Assembly (NCBI RefSeq): GCF_032062135.1
Contig: NC_092859.1
Span: 45,058,723 to 45,122,722 of the forward strand
Origin: Pyxicephalus adspersus
Lineage: Eukaryota > Chordata > Amphibia > Anura > Pyxicephalidae
Direction of reading: 5' to 3'
Length of the DNA stretch: 64,000 bases
Position numbers and translations under genes: made by a program. Position 1 is the stretch's first letter, and each line of letters begins with the position of its first letter. The notes under the pieces were generated by a model. The model did no database searches, was not told the origin of the DNA, and worked only from the letters and a program-made list of their open reading frames with translations. Of this stretch, positions 1-11,620 are shown piece after piece.

Positions 1-153
1 CTGTACAGTATGCGAGACAAGACTCGTACTCTCATTGGTGGATGTCGCACCAATCACACGCCTTTATGAGAGCCTGTGGTATCTACAGAAAACCCGCGAA
101 GCACTGAAGCCGCAAAACATGAAGCGCGAAGTGGCGAGGGAACACTGTATATA
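1..153. mobile_element. Terminal fragment of a Tigger/pogo-like DNA transposon
   Basis: The stretch around positions 95-150 is a run of CGCGAAG-type motifs (GCGAAGCACTGAAGCCGC, then GCGAAGTGGCGAGGG) closing in ACTGTATATATA. This is the usual end of Tigger-class elements, which finish in a CAGT...ACTG inverted repeat at a TA target site. The partner end lies outside the window. The 65-residue open frame across it (35-232) is terminal-repeat DNA and not a gene. The family call is from remembered Tigger ends. Confidence 0.6.
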
Positions 154-3100
154 TAGAATTTTACAGTATGCAGAGAATGTGATCCTGGTCCCTGTTACTC
201 CTATGTCTCAACCAGTGTTGTCCTTTAGGTGAATGTCATACATACTTCCTCTGTTTGCTTCGTAAGGTCAAACAGAGAAACATAAAAGAAAGAAAGTGAG
301 GTAAGTATAAGGCTCACCATTAAAGCTTTGCGATGTATTGGCAAATTATGTGTTCATGTTAACCTACAGTATATACTGAAAGTATATCTCAAGCTAAAAC
401 CTTTTTATATTATTATCACAGATAGTTGTTACTACTATCTGTGAGATATATTTATATTGCATTTCCAACTGGTTTCATGAAATAAGAAGGAGGCTGAAAT
501 CTGTAGGGACAACGGTTCTAGCTTTACCCAACTCTACTAAGTAAAACATTTTTTTTTTTGATCTATGTTGCTTTTGGGGAATTTTTTTACTTTCTGTCTG
601 GTAAAACATTGTCAGCTCAAGAAGAAAGAGGCTTTATGCACACTTTAAATAATTATCGCCCCATATGAACCATCTGGCTCGTCTTGGGCAAGTAGATATC
701 TGATGAAGCCGACATCCCATTGTAGTTAATTGTAATCTTTATAATCTCGTTGTAACATTATATGGATTAGTGGCTAAATGTAAATTTTATTTTCTTACTA
801 TACCATATTGGAAACATATCTAAGCATTCACTTATATTTGGTATTGTATGATCTTATTGTAAACAAGGTTGTCTACTGTACCATACTGGTAACATCTCTA
901 AGCAAATACTTTGCTTACTGTGTTACTCTATTGTTTATTACATTATACCTACTACAACATAACACATTCTTTGACTACCTAGAACCACTATGTCTTCTCT
1001 ACACCCCTGAGTAAGCCAAAAAGGTGAAAAACATCGAGTCATGGGACGTTTTATTACAGACTAAAATTTAGATGATCTCTGTATAGCTGAGATGTCCATA
1101 CCCCATGGCGATATAATGGTTGTCAGACAAAAATAATTAATACATAAATAATTTGTATATACTGTATATTGTTATATAATATACGTGTTTATACCAGACT
1201 TGAAAGCCCTTCACTTTCTTTTTTCTTTTCTTCCCTCATTGAATTTATTTTGCTTTGGGCAAGAATCTGACATGTGTACAGAGGTCATCCAATGGCGTTC
1301 ATGGATCTCTCCAGACAGATCCATGAATGACCAATGATGAAGGACTGCAATACAAGTCAATAGAGAGGAGCACAGCAGGAAGTCGGTCACTCATCTCCCT
1401 CCCATAGAACAGAACTGTGTGACATATATTGAATGTGTGTACGCTGCCTAAATGTTTGTAATAGAGCCACAGGAAGCAGAAAAAAAATGAAAGTGGTAGT
1501 AACCTTTCCAGGTTATCTCCAACAGAGTAAAGGTTTTGATTGGACATACACCTTTATTGCTTAACTCTAACATTAACCTCAACTTCAAACAGGTTTGCAT
1601 TCCCAAGTCTTTAAGTATGCAAAACCACTCAAAGACGAAATAATGCACATCAATCTCAGAAGCTTCTTCAGTTGATGTCCATTGATCCAAATATAAAACC
1701 CATCAAAGCAGGCCCTAACACTAATGCCTACTGTAGTTCAAAAAACCCCTGCAGAAGCATGTTTAAGTATCTGAAACATCTTCACTGATTGCTAAAAGTC
1801 TCATGCTGAGCAATAGGTAAAAAAATGAAATCAAGGTATTGTATGAAACTCAAATAGCCAGGCTTGCCATACCCATTTCCCAATATGAGAACGTCTATGT
1901 CTAATGCCCTTCACACAGATTATTGCTGCACTGTTAAATCACTCTAAAACATAGTAAAACTATGCGTGACCATGGTATGTTTTAATAAAAGGGCCATCAT
2001 CATGAAACAATTGGCAAAGCCAACTAGAATGCCAAATTCCTAAGCAGCTCTTGACCTCAACTCAACACAAGCTCAATCATTTAAATAAAACAGATGTGTA
2101 AGACCCACAGTTACATTTTTTAAGCGCTTCTATATATATTTGAGGGGAAATCTCCTCCAACACAGTTGACTTCAGAACAAGTTTCTCTCTTATTTTTTTA
2201 CTTCTAGCTGAAATTGTCCTGTAAGAAACAAGGACAACAAGGAGTGTTATGGACAACTAGGAGTGTTATGGGGCCGCTCTAGAGACTGTTGGTTGGAGTA
2301 AGCAAGTAGTGCATCTCCGCTTTGCAAAATGCCTATTGCTTTCCACTGTGGACTCAATCCATTGCTGAGGTCAATTAACAGCAAGAGGTGCACTGGGTTA
2401 CCCAGTCCATTATTGCCTATGTCTGCTTTGGTAGCATAAAAAAGGAACTGCTGGAACTGGCCCATGAGCAGCAAACCGCACTGCTGGTAACCACATTTGC
2501 TCGCTGCTGACTCCTTGGCACAAATCTTCAAACAACTGAGTGGCTTGTCACTTTTGGGAACAGAGGAAATGGTTTCCAACTCTTTTATCCATTTAAAGGG
2601 GAATGGTAAGGACTGCAATTGAGCCTACAGCAGAAGCTTCCATGGTGACCCTTAGGAACACTTGGCATTTGCCAGCAAATTGCCGCCACATATTCAAGCA
2701 GTGATACCTACCTATAATTTACCATTTAAATTATAAATAAAATGCTAGTAACTGTGTTTGAAACTTCTTTTACTCATTTTCCCTGGATGTTATGTTATTT
2801 TTATGCCATTTTACATCAGTCTAACAAATTGCTGTACATCTTTGAGCTGATTTCAGGACACCAGGTCATCCATGTCTGTAAAATTTCTAATGTGTTATTT
2901 TAATGGTTCAACTGTAGAAATTCTAGCACCTACATTAAGCTCATAACAACAGTTTATTTTGTTTGCCGAACCAAGGCTGGGAATAGGTATGCTGCAAGTA
3001 ATATATGTGTATATAAAAGTAAAATCACTATACTATTACAGTTGAAATGACTTCTGCAATCTGCATTAATAAAACAAAATACACTGCCCATTGCAGGACC

Positions 3101-4969
3101 GTAGAAAAGAATAATAATTCCTGCACCATGAAACCATAACAATGTATCATTTTGTTACATTTTGTTTTGCTGAACGGGATAACTGATCTTATAGATGTGT
3201 CAATGATTAGCAGAGGTTTTTAACCACAGCCAACATTGTATAACCATTTTAAACTCTGATATAGTGCTTTAAATGTAGTTTGGTTCCTGTCTGTTCTCCA
3301 AGTGAATGGCATAATTTTTTTTTGTGTATCATAATTTCATTTCATTCAGTTAAGCAGCGTAATTGAATTGAGTCTGAGCAGATCATTGATCTGAACCGGC
3401 AACTGTAACAATTATCCGTTCAATCGTTTTTAACTTTGTTTGCACTGATTTAATATATTTCCTTTGTCTTATGAGCCATGCCTTACTTTGGATATATGGT
3501 GTTGAGCACTGCTTTGGGCTCTGTATATTTTATACAGCCTTTTATTTTTTAAAAAAAACTATGACCTTTACATGAACTGAGGTAAACTCATTCATCTGTA
3601 ATAAGCCATCCAGATGTACCTATAATGTAATATTTAAGGAAAAACTATATAGAATATTTTTAAACTGTTAACCTGAGAGTACCTGTTAAAGTCTCTAAGA
3701 AAAACTATACTTTTTTAATAGTGAGGTAATAAAACAGCTAAGGGGCAGTAAAGGTTTAACCCGGCTCAAACTTTTTTTTAGTTTTATGTAGCGGAAGGTA
3801 GGAAGCCAGGTTTATGATAAACGTGACAACGGTAAACTATGCATGTTCAATGTGTGCCAAAACAACCACATATCGTTTCTAATAAAGGTACATATGGCAG
3901 AATGGCAATACTAGGGGACAGTTTTTACCCCTTAATGGCCTGATGACAGGTATATTGCAGGAATTTTTAAAATAAAAGATTGAAAACAACTTTTACAGGA
4001 CCGGGTTTAGATTTTCTTTAATGAGTACATATTGTGGATAACACAGCTGCACAGATACCACATGGGAAACTAGAAGACAAAAGCAAATGTGGAAATTTCC
4101 CAGCACAGACAGCAATAGGGGGATTAGGTGAGCAGGAAGAGGCAGGACAGAAAGTTACCACAATACCAGCAACCATAAAAAATAAAGTTAATATGCACTA
4201 CAACCCCCCAAAAAACAGTATTACTTTGTTAAAGGATGAGTTTATTTTCATTCTCCCATACCATTACCTGACCTAATCTTTCCCAACCTCTTCCTCAACT
4301 GTTGTCTAAATACTCGAGTTTGAAAGACCACCACACTATGCTTGTTTACATTTACCCTGTCTGTCGTCACCCCACTCACACCTGTGCAGTACACTTAATA
4401 GCTTTTGTAAACTCTTTTTTAGGGGGGAAATATTTTTTATGGACCCTCGGTCATTTTTATCACCAGCACGGATCACAAATTGAGCCCTGAAAGGTAGAAG
4501 CATAGCAGATGTATATAACTATAATTTTGAGCTATAAATACATGTGCAAAAAAAAAACTATATTTTTGTTGAACTTGACATGAAGTATGAAATTATTTGG
4601 TTGGAGTACATTAGTTTGGGGCGTATATGTTATACACTAGGAAAAAAAGCCGAGATTTGCTGTGCAAAGTGCATTTAAAGTTTGTTGTGTTTTGGTCATA
4701 TTTCCTTGGTTCTTCCCTGCATTTGATGTAACTGATCATTAGTAATGTTCTCAGATGCTGAATGACAGTTGAGGTTGTCAAGCCTAATCTAGGGAATGGC
4801 ATAGTAACAAACAAATGACAAAGAGGCAAACAGGCCTAGAGGAACCCTTAAGCACAACAAAACACAGTAAAATGTAATTATGAATAGAAAGGAATATGCC
4901 TACCTTCCTCCTCAGCTGTATTTTATTTGTACATTTGTACAGCAATTACAAATATAATAAATAAATATA
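154..4969. other. Unassigned AT-rich non-coding region
   Basis: No gene or family-level repeat was recognised. The longest open frame is 123 codons on the minus strand (2247-2618); it matches no domain I know and has no visible exon or promoter context. A 19-bp unit is duplicated in tandem at 2232-2269. Small A and T runs are scattered throughout. This could be intron or intergenic DNA with old, unrecognisable repeats. Confidence 0.5.
2232..2269 (+). repeat. 19-bp tandem duplication
   Basis: Two copies of a unit beginning GGACAAC and ending GTGTTAT sit head to tail (2232-2250 and 2251-2269), differing at about one base. Confidence 0.7.
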
Positions 4970-4970
4970 T

Positions 4971-5022
<52 letters not shown>
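4970..5022. repeat. (GA)n dinucleotide microsatellite
   Basis: About 52 bp of nearly pure AG repeat with one interruption near 4981. It lies immediately upstream of the Tigger element and may hide or replace that element's left terminus. Confidence 0.95.
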
Positions 5023-5024
<2 letters not shown>

Positions 5025-5210
5025 AAACATTGTATTGTAACTAGTGTTTCGCAAGACGAGCCATCTTTTTCATTAAATTTTAACTTGCAATATGAGTACA
5101 GTGTGCCTCATCAGAACTGCGCCAATGATTTTTTTTCTCTCAGATGCTGCGTGATTGTTCTCAATAACGGTGGTTCTATAACACTGTACTGTACTCTGTG
5201 GCACCTAACA

Positions 5211-7155
5211 ATGGCCCCTAGGAAGAAAAAAGTTGAAAAGGAAGGGGGTGAGAATGGAGATGAATATGGTGGAAGTTAAGAAGGAAATAATCGAGAAGCA
5301 CGAACAAGGTATACGAGTGGATGACATTGCAAGATGTTATAAGAAGTCAACGATATGCACACTATTAAAGAAGAAAAAATAAAAGGGAGTTTAGATGCAG
5401 GGAAAGGAGTCACAAGAGTATCAAAGCAATGGCCACAAGTTCTGGAAGATTTAGAAAAGTTGCTTCTTATATGGTTAAACGAGAAGCAACTCGCAGTGTG
5501 ACTGAGAATGCTTTTTGCAAGAAGGCAAAGGTCTTGTACACAGACCTCATAAGTAAACTTCTAGGTACCTTGACTGAAAACAAAGGCTTCAAGGCGAGCA
5601 GGGGATGGTTTGATAACTTTAATAGGAGAAGTGGAATCCATAGTGTTGGGAGACACAGAGAGGCTGCAAGTTCTGATGCTAAAGCAGCTAAGACGTTCGT
5701 TGACAAGTTTCAGAAGCTTATGGTTTTCGAGTGTAAAGCTACGTACACACTTCCAATTATTATCGTTGGTAAACGAACGACGAACGATCCTGCACGATAT
5801 CTGCGAACGATCGTATAGCACCGATCCTGTACATACAGATAACGACACGATCGTTCGTAGATATTGTACACACAATAGATGCGATCGTTTGAACGATACA
5901 GGAAGTTACGTGCACCGCAGGAACGTTCGTTCATCACGCATGCTCAGATCATGGACGATCAATGAACGATCGTACACACGAACGATGGTCAACGATCGTC
6001 GTCCAATCCGATCCGCCGGTCCGGTCGTTCATTTCCAACGACTTTCCTCGTTCGTCGGCGTCGTTGGTTACTTTTTTTACGAACGATTTTTGCCCAATCG
6101 ATCGTTCGTCGTTCGTTCGTCGTTCATTTTGAACGATAAAAATTGGAAGTGTGTACGCAGCTTTACTTGCCACAGCAAGTTTTTAAATGTGATGAGACTG
6201 GGCTTTTTTGGAAAAAGATGCCAAAGAGGACCTACATTACAGCAGAATGCAATGTCCAGTCACAAGCCAATGAAAGACCGTCTCACCCTCTTGTTTTGTA
6301 CTAATGCAAGCAGGGATTTCAAAGTCAAGTCCCTGCTCATGTATTATTCAGAGAATCCACAAGCCTTCAAGAAATGCAAGGTGCATAGGTGTCAGTTAAA
6401 TGTTATGTGGAGGTCCAACAGTAAGGCTTGGGTCACACGTATCCTGTTTGTTGAGTGGATCAACAAGGTCTTCGGTCCTGCAGTGAAAAAGTACCTTTTA
6501 GAAAAGTATATGCAGCTCAAAGTCTTGCTGATTATGGATATTGTTCCTGCTCATTCTCCAGGCCTTGAGGCAGACTTATTGAAGGAATTCGAGTTCATTA
6601 AGCTTAAGTTCTTTCCTCCCAACACAGCTCCACTACTCCAGCCCATTGACCAGCAGGTAATTTGTAACTTTAAAAAGCTTAACAGCACAGCACTATTTCA
6701 GCAATGCTTTGAGGTAACTGATGGAACAAACTTTACCATCAGAAAGTTTTGGAAAAATCATTTCCACATTGTTACCTGCCTCAAGATAATTGATAAAGCC
6801 TGGGATGAGGTCACCAAGAAAATCCTCAATTCTGCTTGGAGAAAACTCTGGGCCGATTGTGTTCTTGGATATGACATGGATGGGTTTGAACAGGAGCCAC
6901 CAGTTGTAGATGAAATTGTGTCCATGGGATTACTTTGTGGAAAAGCACCACAAGAATAAGGATGTAGCAGTGCGAGCATTGACTCTGTTTAAAGACAATG
7001 CAGCGTCACTTTTCCGTGAAATCCTGAAAAGGAGGCAAAAGCAACTGTCATTGGATAGGTTCCTTGTTAAAGTTGTACAAAAAGAAAAAGATTCCAGTGA
7101 GCCAACAGATAGCAATGATTCTGTTAGTTATAGTGAAAATCATCCTATACAATAA
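5211..7155 (+). pseudogene. Tigger/pogo transposase pseudogene (TIGD1-like)
   Basis: The family carries an N-terminal CENP-B-type helix-turn-helix region and a C-terminal DDE/DDD nuclease domain for cut-and-paste transposition. The start is ATG 5211, opening with MAPRKKKVEK. The frame then breaks near 5260-5280, where the next part continues from 5264 as MVEVKKEIIEKHEQG. The second DNA-binding part reads from 5429 to 5733 (GFKASRGWFDNF, then SGIHSVGRH). A MITE interrupts at 5734. Downstream, the catalytic aspartates are still visible: CDETG (codon 6191-6193), MDIVPAH (6537-6539) and QPIDQQV (6648-6650). A frameshift near 6245 separates the first from the other two. The tail continues to the stop at 7153-7155 after another shift near 6910-6959. 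At least three frame breaks plus the insertion make it a pseudogene. The family call is firm; the exact subfamily is not. Confidence 0.9.
5734..6165. mobile_element. MITE (R family, copy 1) inserted in the Tigger transposase
   Basis: The ends are inverted repeats: TAAAGCTACGTACACACTTC at the left and its near-complement GTGTACGCAGCTTTA at the right, with a matching AATTGG/CCAATT step inside. Both ends begin or end at TA, suggesting a TA target duplication. The interior is rich in CGATCGTTCGT and AACGAACGA motifs, unlike the Tigger DNA around it. Removing it rejoins the transposase (GAGTGT to ACTTGCC) give or take one base. Ends are shared with the copies at 30730 and 31466, but the interior differs. 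It codes for nothing; the superfamily is not determined. Confidence 0.85.
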
Positions 7156-7648
7156 TCTTTTCTTGATGATTTTTTTGAAAACTGCAGTTATTTTTGTATG
7201 TATTTGCAGGTAATACTGTATGTATTTTTATTTTACACAGTACAGTATTTTGTAATAAATATTTTTCTATAAATGTTTTTGGGTTGTGGAACAAATTGTC
7301 TGAGTTTTCATTATTTCTATGGGAAAATTTGCTTTGATATGCGCCTGCTTTGGATTATAAGCATGTTTCCAGGAATGAATTCTGCTTGCAAACCAAGGCA
7401 GCACTGTATATGTATATGTTCTATTCCGTAATCAATTTAATTGGGTTTAGGAATTGAGATAGCACCCTAATTCAATTGCTCACTAAGACCTTATGCTATA
7501 CCATTTGTGGAACTTTAGAATTTTAGAAGTTTAGACATCCTGTCTTCCTTCTTCTTTCCAGTGCAGACTAGACAACGGGTGCAGTCTTGTCCCTTCTTGC
7601 TTCTTTTTACGATCCTGTGCCTGCTAAGTGTGAGATCGGGTGACATGT

Positions 7649-7728
7649 TTTCCTAAAGATGTAAAAAAAAAAGTGCCAATCTCACAGGGCAAGTGTGAGA
7701 TCAGCACTTTTTTTTACATTTTAGGAAA
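7649..7728. repeat. Long near-perfect inverted repeat (hairpin)
   Basis: The left arm 7649-7685 (TTTCCTAAAGATGTA ... AGTGCCAATCTCAC) pairs with the right arm 7695-7728 (GTGAGATCAGCACT ... TACATTTTAGGAAA), with a 9-nt loop at 7686-7694. There are only a few mismatches or length differences in the A/T run. The GTGAGATC motif also recurs just upstream at 7629-7637. It may be the core of a foldback MITE; no ends were defined. Confidence 0.85.
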
Positions 7729-8311
7729 GCCCCTTATGATGCATGCCCATTTAACCACAGCGCTAAAGACAGAAGGGGTCCTCCCCAAAAAAAGCAATTA
7801 GATGAAAATTAAATAAAAACATATTGTTTCATTAGCCATCCTTTTATACAATGTTAAAATGTGTTAAAAGGTTTGCTGTAAAGCCAGCATATCAGTATTT
7901 TGTATTCAGAACACTGTCCTATTAATATTTTTACTGTTTTATGGTAAATATGAATTTTATTATAACTTCAACATGTGTAAGCATTACAAGAAATATTTAA
8001 CCAAATAAATATACTAAAATAATAACTGATTAGAAAACATTAACAAATATTGTGATAATATTAATTGGGCTTATCTTTTTTGTCCTAAGTATGTTTGCTT
8101 GTTGCTGCTTTGGTTGCTAGCAAATATATCAATATCTTCTTTGCTAATTACAGAACTGTATTGCACCTCATAAAAAGTAAAAGCTTTTAAATTAATGTTA
8201 GGTTTGGATGCACATTATGAAAATATTCATGGCACTCGAAGCCTACATTACATTTTATCTGTGTCTTGCAGGCAGTTTTTTGAGAATAAGCAATGTTAGA
8301 ACTGTGCCACC

Positions 8312-8376
8312 ATGCAAATTTCCCATCATCTCTAGCTCCGCCCCGTCTCTGCCAGGCAGCTCCCTCCAGTAATTGG
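8312..8376. promoter_or_regulatory. Cluster of promoter-like motifs (octamer, GC box, inverted CCAAT)
   Basis: ATGCAAAT, the POU octamer, lies at 8312-8319; GCTCCGCCCC, a GC box, at 8335-8344; and ATTGG, an inverted CCAAT, at 8372-8376. They are compact and sit in a GC-richer patch. No gene or TATA box follows on either side, so function is a guess and chance is possible. Confidence 0.22.
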
Positions 8377-9535
8377 CTGCTATTGTCAGACTTGATTAGG
8401 CTCACATTTGAGATAGGGGAGAAGCAGCGATTTTGGTTTTCTTATTGAAACATAAATCTACCAGCTGGTCAGCAATCAGTACTTTTATAAAGTTGCCCAC
8501 ATGCCAGAGCGCTTTAGCTTGCCAGGGAAAACTAGTCTGCCTCTCAGGTTATCGATGGAGATGTTTTGCGGCGTTACCGCCATCAGCCCAGCTGTGTGTA
8601 ATATTGAGTTGCTCTTCATATGCTAAATTCTGCTGTGTATTTTCTTTTTCTGTTGAGAGGAATTTCCACCTAAAAACACAGAAAAAACAATTAAATCAAA
8701 TATAAATATATTTACCCTTTGCTTGCAGCCCAGTGATATGTTGTATTCTTATGAAGTCTTCTTACCTCCCCTTCTCTTTTGTGCAACCATCTTGCTGGCA
8801 CATCTTTATTTCATTTTCACTGCTTCTTGTTTTATGCAATGTCACCCTATGATCTGAAACACAAACTTGACAGAGCATGCTCATAGAGCTCTCTTGTAGA
8901 AGTGGAGAACTTAAGCAAGCTAAAAGCAGTGTTTCATTCTTACCCCTTCTTTGGATTAATTAGCCTGACCCCGATGGCGCCAAATTACAATTACTAGGGT
9001 TTTTGCTGGTGGAAGTTTTGTTTGAAACTTTCTTGTTTGAATGCACTTGCATCTTTTCAATTATTATGCTTGTATTGTATATTTTATTCTTTTACTTTAT
9101 TTATGAGGTACACATATGCATGAGTTGTTATGCTTTTTGAATTTCAATAAAAGCCTCCATAAAACTATACTCATCTTACTCCTGAAAGAGCAGTTTTATC
9201 TGTGAAACGCATTGAGAAACTAAAAAAGTGTTGTATTTTGATATGGGATTGGTTTAAAGCCACCCATTTGAATGGAAGGTATGTCTAAATTATCTTCACT
9301 ATATGTGGAACTACACTGGGACCATGGTGAACTTTGTTTAATGCTAAATGTAAAAACAACAAGGTATTCAATGTATGCTTTGAAAGTTCCACACACTTAC
9401 CTTTTGCAATTTTTTTACAGGCTGGTTTCTTGTGCCTGTTGACCTGATGCACATTTGGCTGGGCTGGGCTAAGCATGTCAATATAGTTTTAAACTTATAA
9501 GTGCTTTAGAGAGCATTGTTTTCATATGCACATTA

Positions 9536-9886
9536 ATAATTATTATCACACAGTATTTATCTAGCGCCATCATATTACGCAGCGCTGTAAAAAGTCCATA
9601 GTCATGACACTAACTGTTCCTCAAAAGTGCTCACAATACAATGTCCCAACCATAGTCACATGTCATTAATGTAGTCTAAGGTCAATTTTTTGGGGGGAGG
9701 GGAAAGCCAATTAACCTAACTGCATGTTTTTGGGATGTGGGAGGAAACTGGAGTACTCAGAGGAAACCCATGCAGACAACCTGCAAACTCCAATGCAGAT
9801 GGTGCGCTGGCCAGGATTGGAACCTGGGACCTAGCGTTTCAAAGGCAGTAAAGCTAACCCCTGAGCCACCGTGCTGCACATGTTCT
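9536..9886 (-). mobile_element. tRNA-derived SINE, near complete
   Basis: Read on the minus strand, the head (9886 downwards) has box A-like TGGCTCAGGGGTTAG and box B-like GGTTCCAATCC, the internal Pol III promoter of tRNA-type SINEs. Then follow the conserved body motifs GTTTCCTCCCACATCCCAAA and AACATGCAGTTAGGTTAATT. The tail includes GCGCTGCGTAATATGATGGC and an AT-rich end with TAATAATTATTA on the plus strand at 9534-9545. Shorter relatives lie at 25725 and 46598. Confidence 0.75.
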
Positions 9887-10349
9887 GCACTTTGATGATT
9901 GGTAGCTATTCTAAGGCATAAAACTTTTATTACAGAATGATGTGTATGCATAATATGGATATCTTGAAATGTATTTGTACAATTACTATACATATTAATA
10001 CACTTGCACAAAAGGGTACCTACTTTTATAGAGTGCTGTATTGTCATATGTTCATGACGAGCTTGCAATTTTTTCACTAGCTGAAGTTTACCAGTGGCCC
10101 TTATATTAAAGGCTTACTTGCCCCATGGCGTTTCGTCTCTGTTTGAACACCTTGAGATTATGCATTATATTAGCTAGTAAGGGAACTTTGTTGTAGAAAC
10201 TGGATGTGTTCCTGTATCTGTCAGTACAATACTGATTGCATCCCCCCTAATCATACCAGATTTTGTGTAACTGTTCAGAGTTTAAAATATAACCCCAGCA
10301 CCTTGTAGATTCAAGCAGTTTTCAACAGTTGAGAGCATGAATATTTTTT
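9887..10349. other. Unassigned region
   Basis: Nothing was recognised; AT-rich with no repeat family known to me. Confidence 0.4.
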
Positions 10350-10640
10350 CCACCAAGTGGGTACTATTGTTCCTTCACACCTTCTGCTGGGCACTATTAT
10401 TCTTTTCTTTAATATCTTTTTCTTCTCCCACACCCCTCCACGGGGCAGTATTGTTCTTCCCATCTCCTAGGTGCTATCATTCTCCTCCCTGCTATTAATA
10501 TTGCTTTTTTGCAACCTCTACAGGGCACTACTGTTTTTCTCCAACACATGATGGGTTATCCACCTGCTTTCTCTGAGTACTGCTCTGACTCCTTACTGGG
10601 CACCTTTGTACCTGCCCAGCCCTTTCTGGGCACAATTTTA
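10350..10640 (+). repeat. Degenerate minisatellite, block 1
   Basis: Variants of a phrase like GGGCACTATTGTTCCTCC recur about every 40-50 bp: GGGTACTATTGTTCCTTC, GGGCACTATTATTCTT, GGGCAGTATTGTTCTTCC, AGGTGCTATCATTCTCCT, GGGCACTACTGTTTTTCT and GGGCACCTTTGTACCTGC. The units are highly diverged. The same phrase reappears at 11405-11620. Confidence 0.7.
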
Positions 10641-11404
10641 TAGTAACAGTGGAGAAGAAAATCGAAAAAGGGGATTAGAGCGGCATGTGTGTTAAAGAAA
10701 TAATGATTTATTTTCAATCAGTTAACAGAAGAATATATATAATACATTAGTTGTAAAAAAAATTAATAACATCAGTCCTTTGTCAATAAAGATCTGCACA
10801 CAAACGATAGAATTTTGAGTGCCGTTTTAAGATATCCTGAAGTGTTTCGCAGATTGGGTTTTCTGCTTCTTCAGGGGGAGAGTTCTGTTCAGCAGATCCA
10901 CCCACAGATCATCTATCCAGCAGCTTCCTCAGCCAGCTTGCAAAAATGTGCCTTTTCCCGCATCCCCTGCACTTACTCTGAGGCTGTGCACAGCTAAAAG
11001 AGATTTCAGAATATGTGCAGCAGCCAATGAGCAGAGTAGATCCTGGTTCCAACCTTGTCATGTGATTGGTTGCTAGCCATAATGCCTTCTTAATTCTATT
11101 CTCTGGTTTCTGGATCCCCAGCCGTAATACCTGAGACTTGCTTGGTTACACTGCCAGATTGAACCGTTTTTGGATGACTGACCTGTACCTGGACTCTGGG
11201 CTATGCTTCCCCGATGCCTGCCCTGACCTGTGCTTGGAAGAAATTTCAGGTTTTAGTGGAAAATTTCAGCAGGTTTTGTGCTTTATTGGTGTATGACTAG
11301 GGTATATTAGGACTGGCCTTTTTAGAGCAAGTACCTTAGCAGTAAAATAAATGCCATCTATTCTGCAGTTGGTCTTGTAGAAGGACTGTGAATTCAGGGT
11401 GGGA
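10641..11404. mobile_element. Probable insertion splitting the minisatellite; part LTR-like
   Basis: This 760-bp stretch separates two blocks of one degenerate minisatellite, so it may be an insertion. The part at about 11100-11240 has the cadence CTGACCTGTACCTGGACTCT and TGCCTGCCCTGACCTGTGCT, also found in the LTR-like element at 61270-61807. Neither end was defined. A CCTGAAGTGTTTCGCAG ... TCTGCTTCTTCAGG palindromic motif lies at 10838-10882. Confidence 0.35.
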
Positions 11405-11620
11405 TCTTTTTTTTCAGGTACTATTGCTTCCCCCCTCACCCGATTGGGCACCATTGTACCTGCAGCCCTCTCTGGGTACTGTTTCTCACCAGCCACCTCT
11501 GGACACTACTGTTTGCCATTCCTTGTGCTGGGAACTGCTGATCAGCCTAACCTTTGTTGGGCAATATTGTTCCTTTCACCTCTTGCTGGAAAGTGTTGCT
11601 CTTCCCATTTTCTTATCCCT
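11405..11620 (+). repeat. Degenerate minisatellite, block 2
   Basis: The same unit as at 10350-10640, in the same orientation: GGTACTATTGCTTCCCCC, GGGCACCATTGTACCTGC, GGGTACTGTTTCTCACC and GGGCAATATTGTTCCTTT. Short overlapping open frames here (94 and 98 codons) follow from the repeat and are not considered genes. Confidence 0.65.

Larger units (their letters stand above)
5045..7407 (+). mobile_element. Tigger-like (pogo/Tc1-mariner superfamily) DNA transposon, degenerate and interrupted
   Basis: The right part (7255-7407) carries the Tigger-type terminal sequence with the phrases GGGTTGTGGAACAAATTGTC, GCTTTGATATGCGCCTGC and GCAAACCAAGGCAGCACTGTA, ending at a TA. The left non-coding leader resembles a Tigger 5' region (TTTCATTAAATTTTAACTTGCAA at 5071-5093). 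The expected CAG...left tip is not visible, perhaps lost beside the GA run. Between the ends lies a decayed transposase reading frame (5211-7155). A 432-bp MITE is inserted at 5734-6165. The element cannot be autonomous. Confidence 0.88.
7408..9535. other. Unassigned region with one strong hairpin and one promoter-like cluster
   Basis: No gene was recognised. About 7530-7790 may be a decayed MITE around the hairpin listed separately. A GC-richer patch at 8305-8400 holds transcription-factor-like motifs (listed separately). A GAAACGC motif lies at 9202. The rest is AT-rich without recognisable content. Confidence 0.5.

Noticed and set aside
1299..1690. Overlapping minus-strand frames of 80-82 codons
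   Set aside because: They have no recognised motif or exon context and are short enough to occur by chance.
5467..6173. Minus-strand open frames inside the Tigger element
   Set aside because: They are shadows of the plus-strand transposase and of the MITE.
9757..9886. A functional tRNA gene
   Set aside because: Boxes A and B are present, but the stem pairing is lost and the sequence continues into a SINE body found in other copies.
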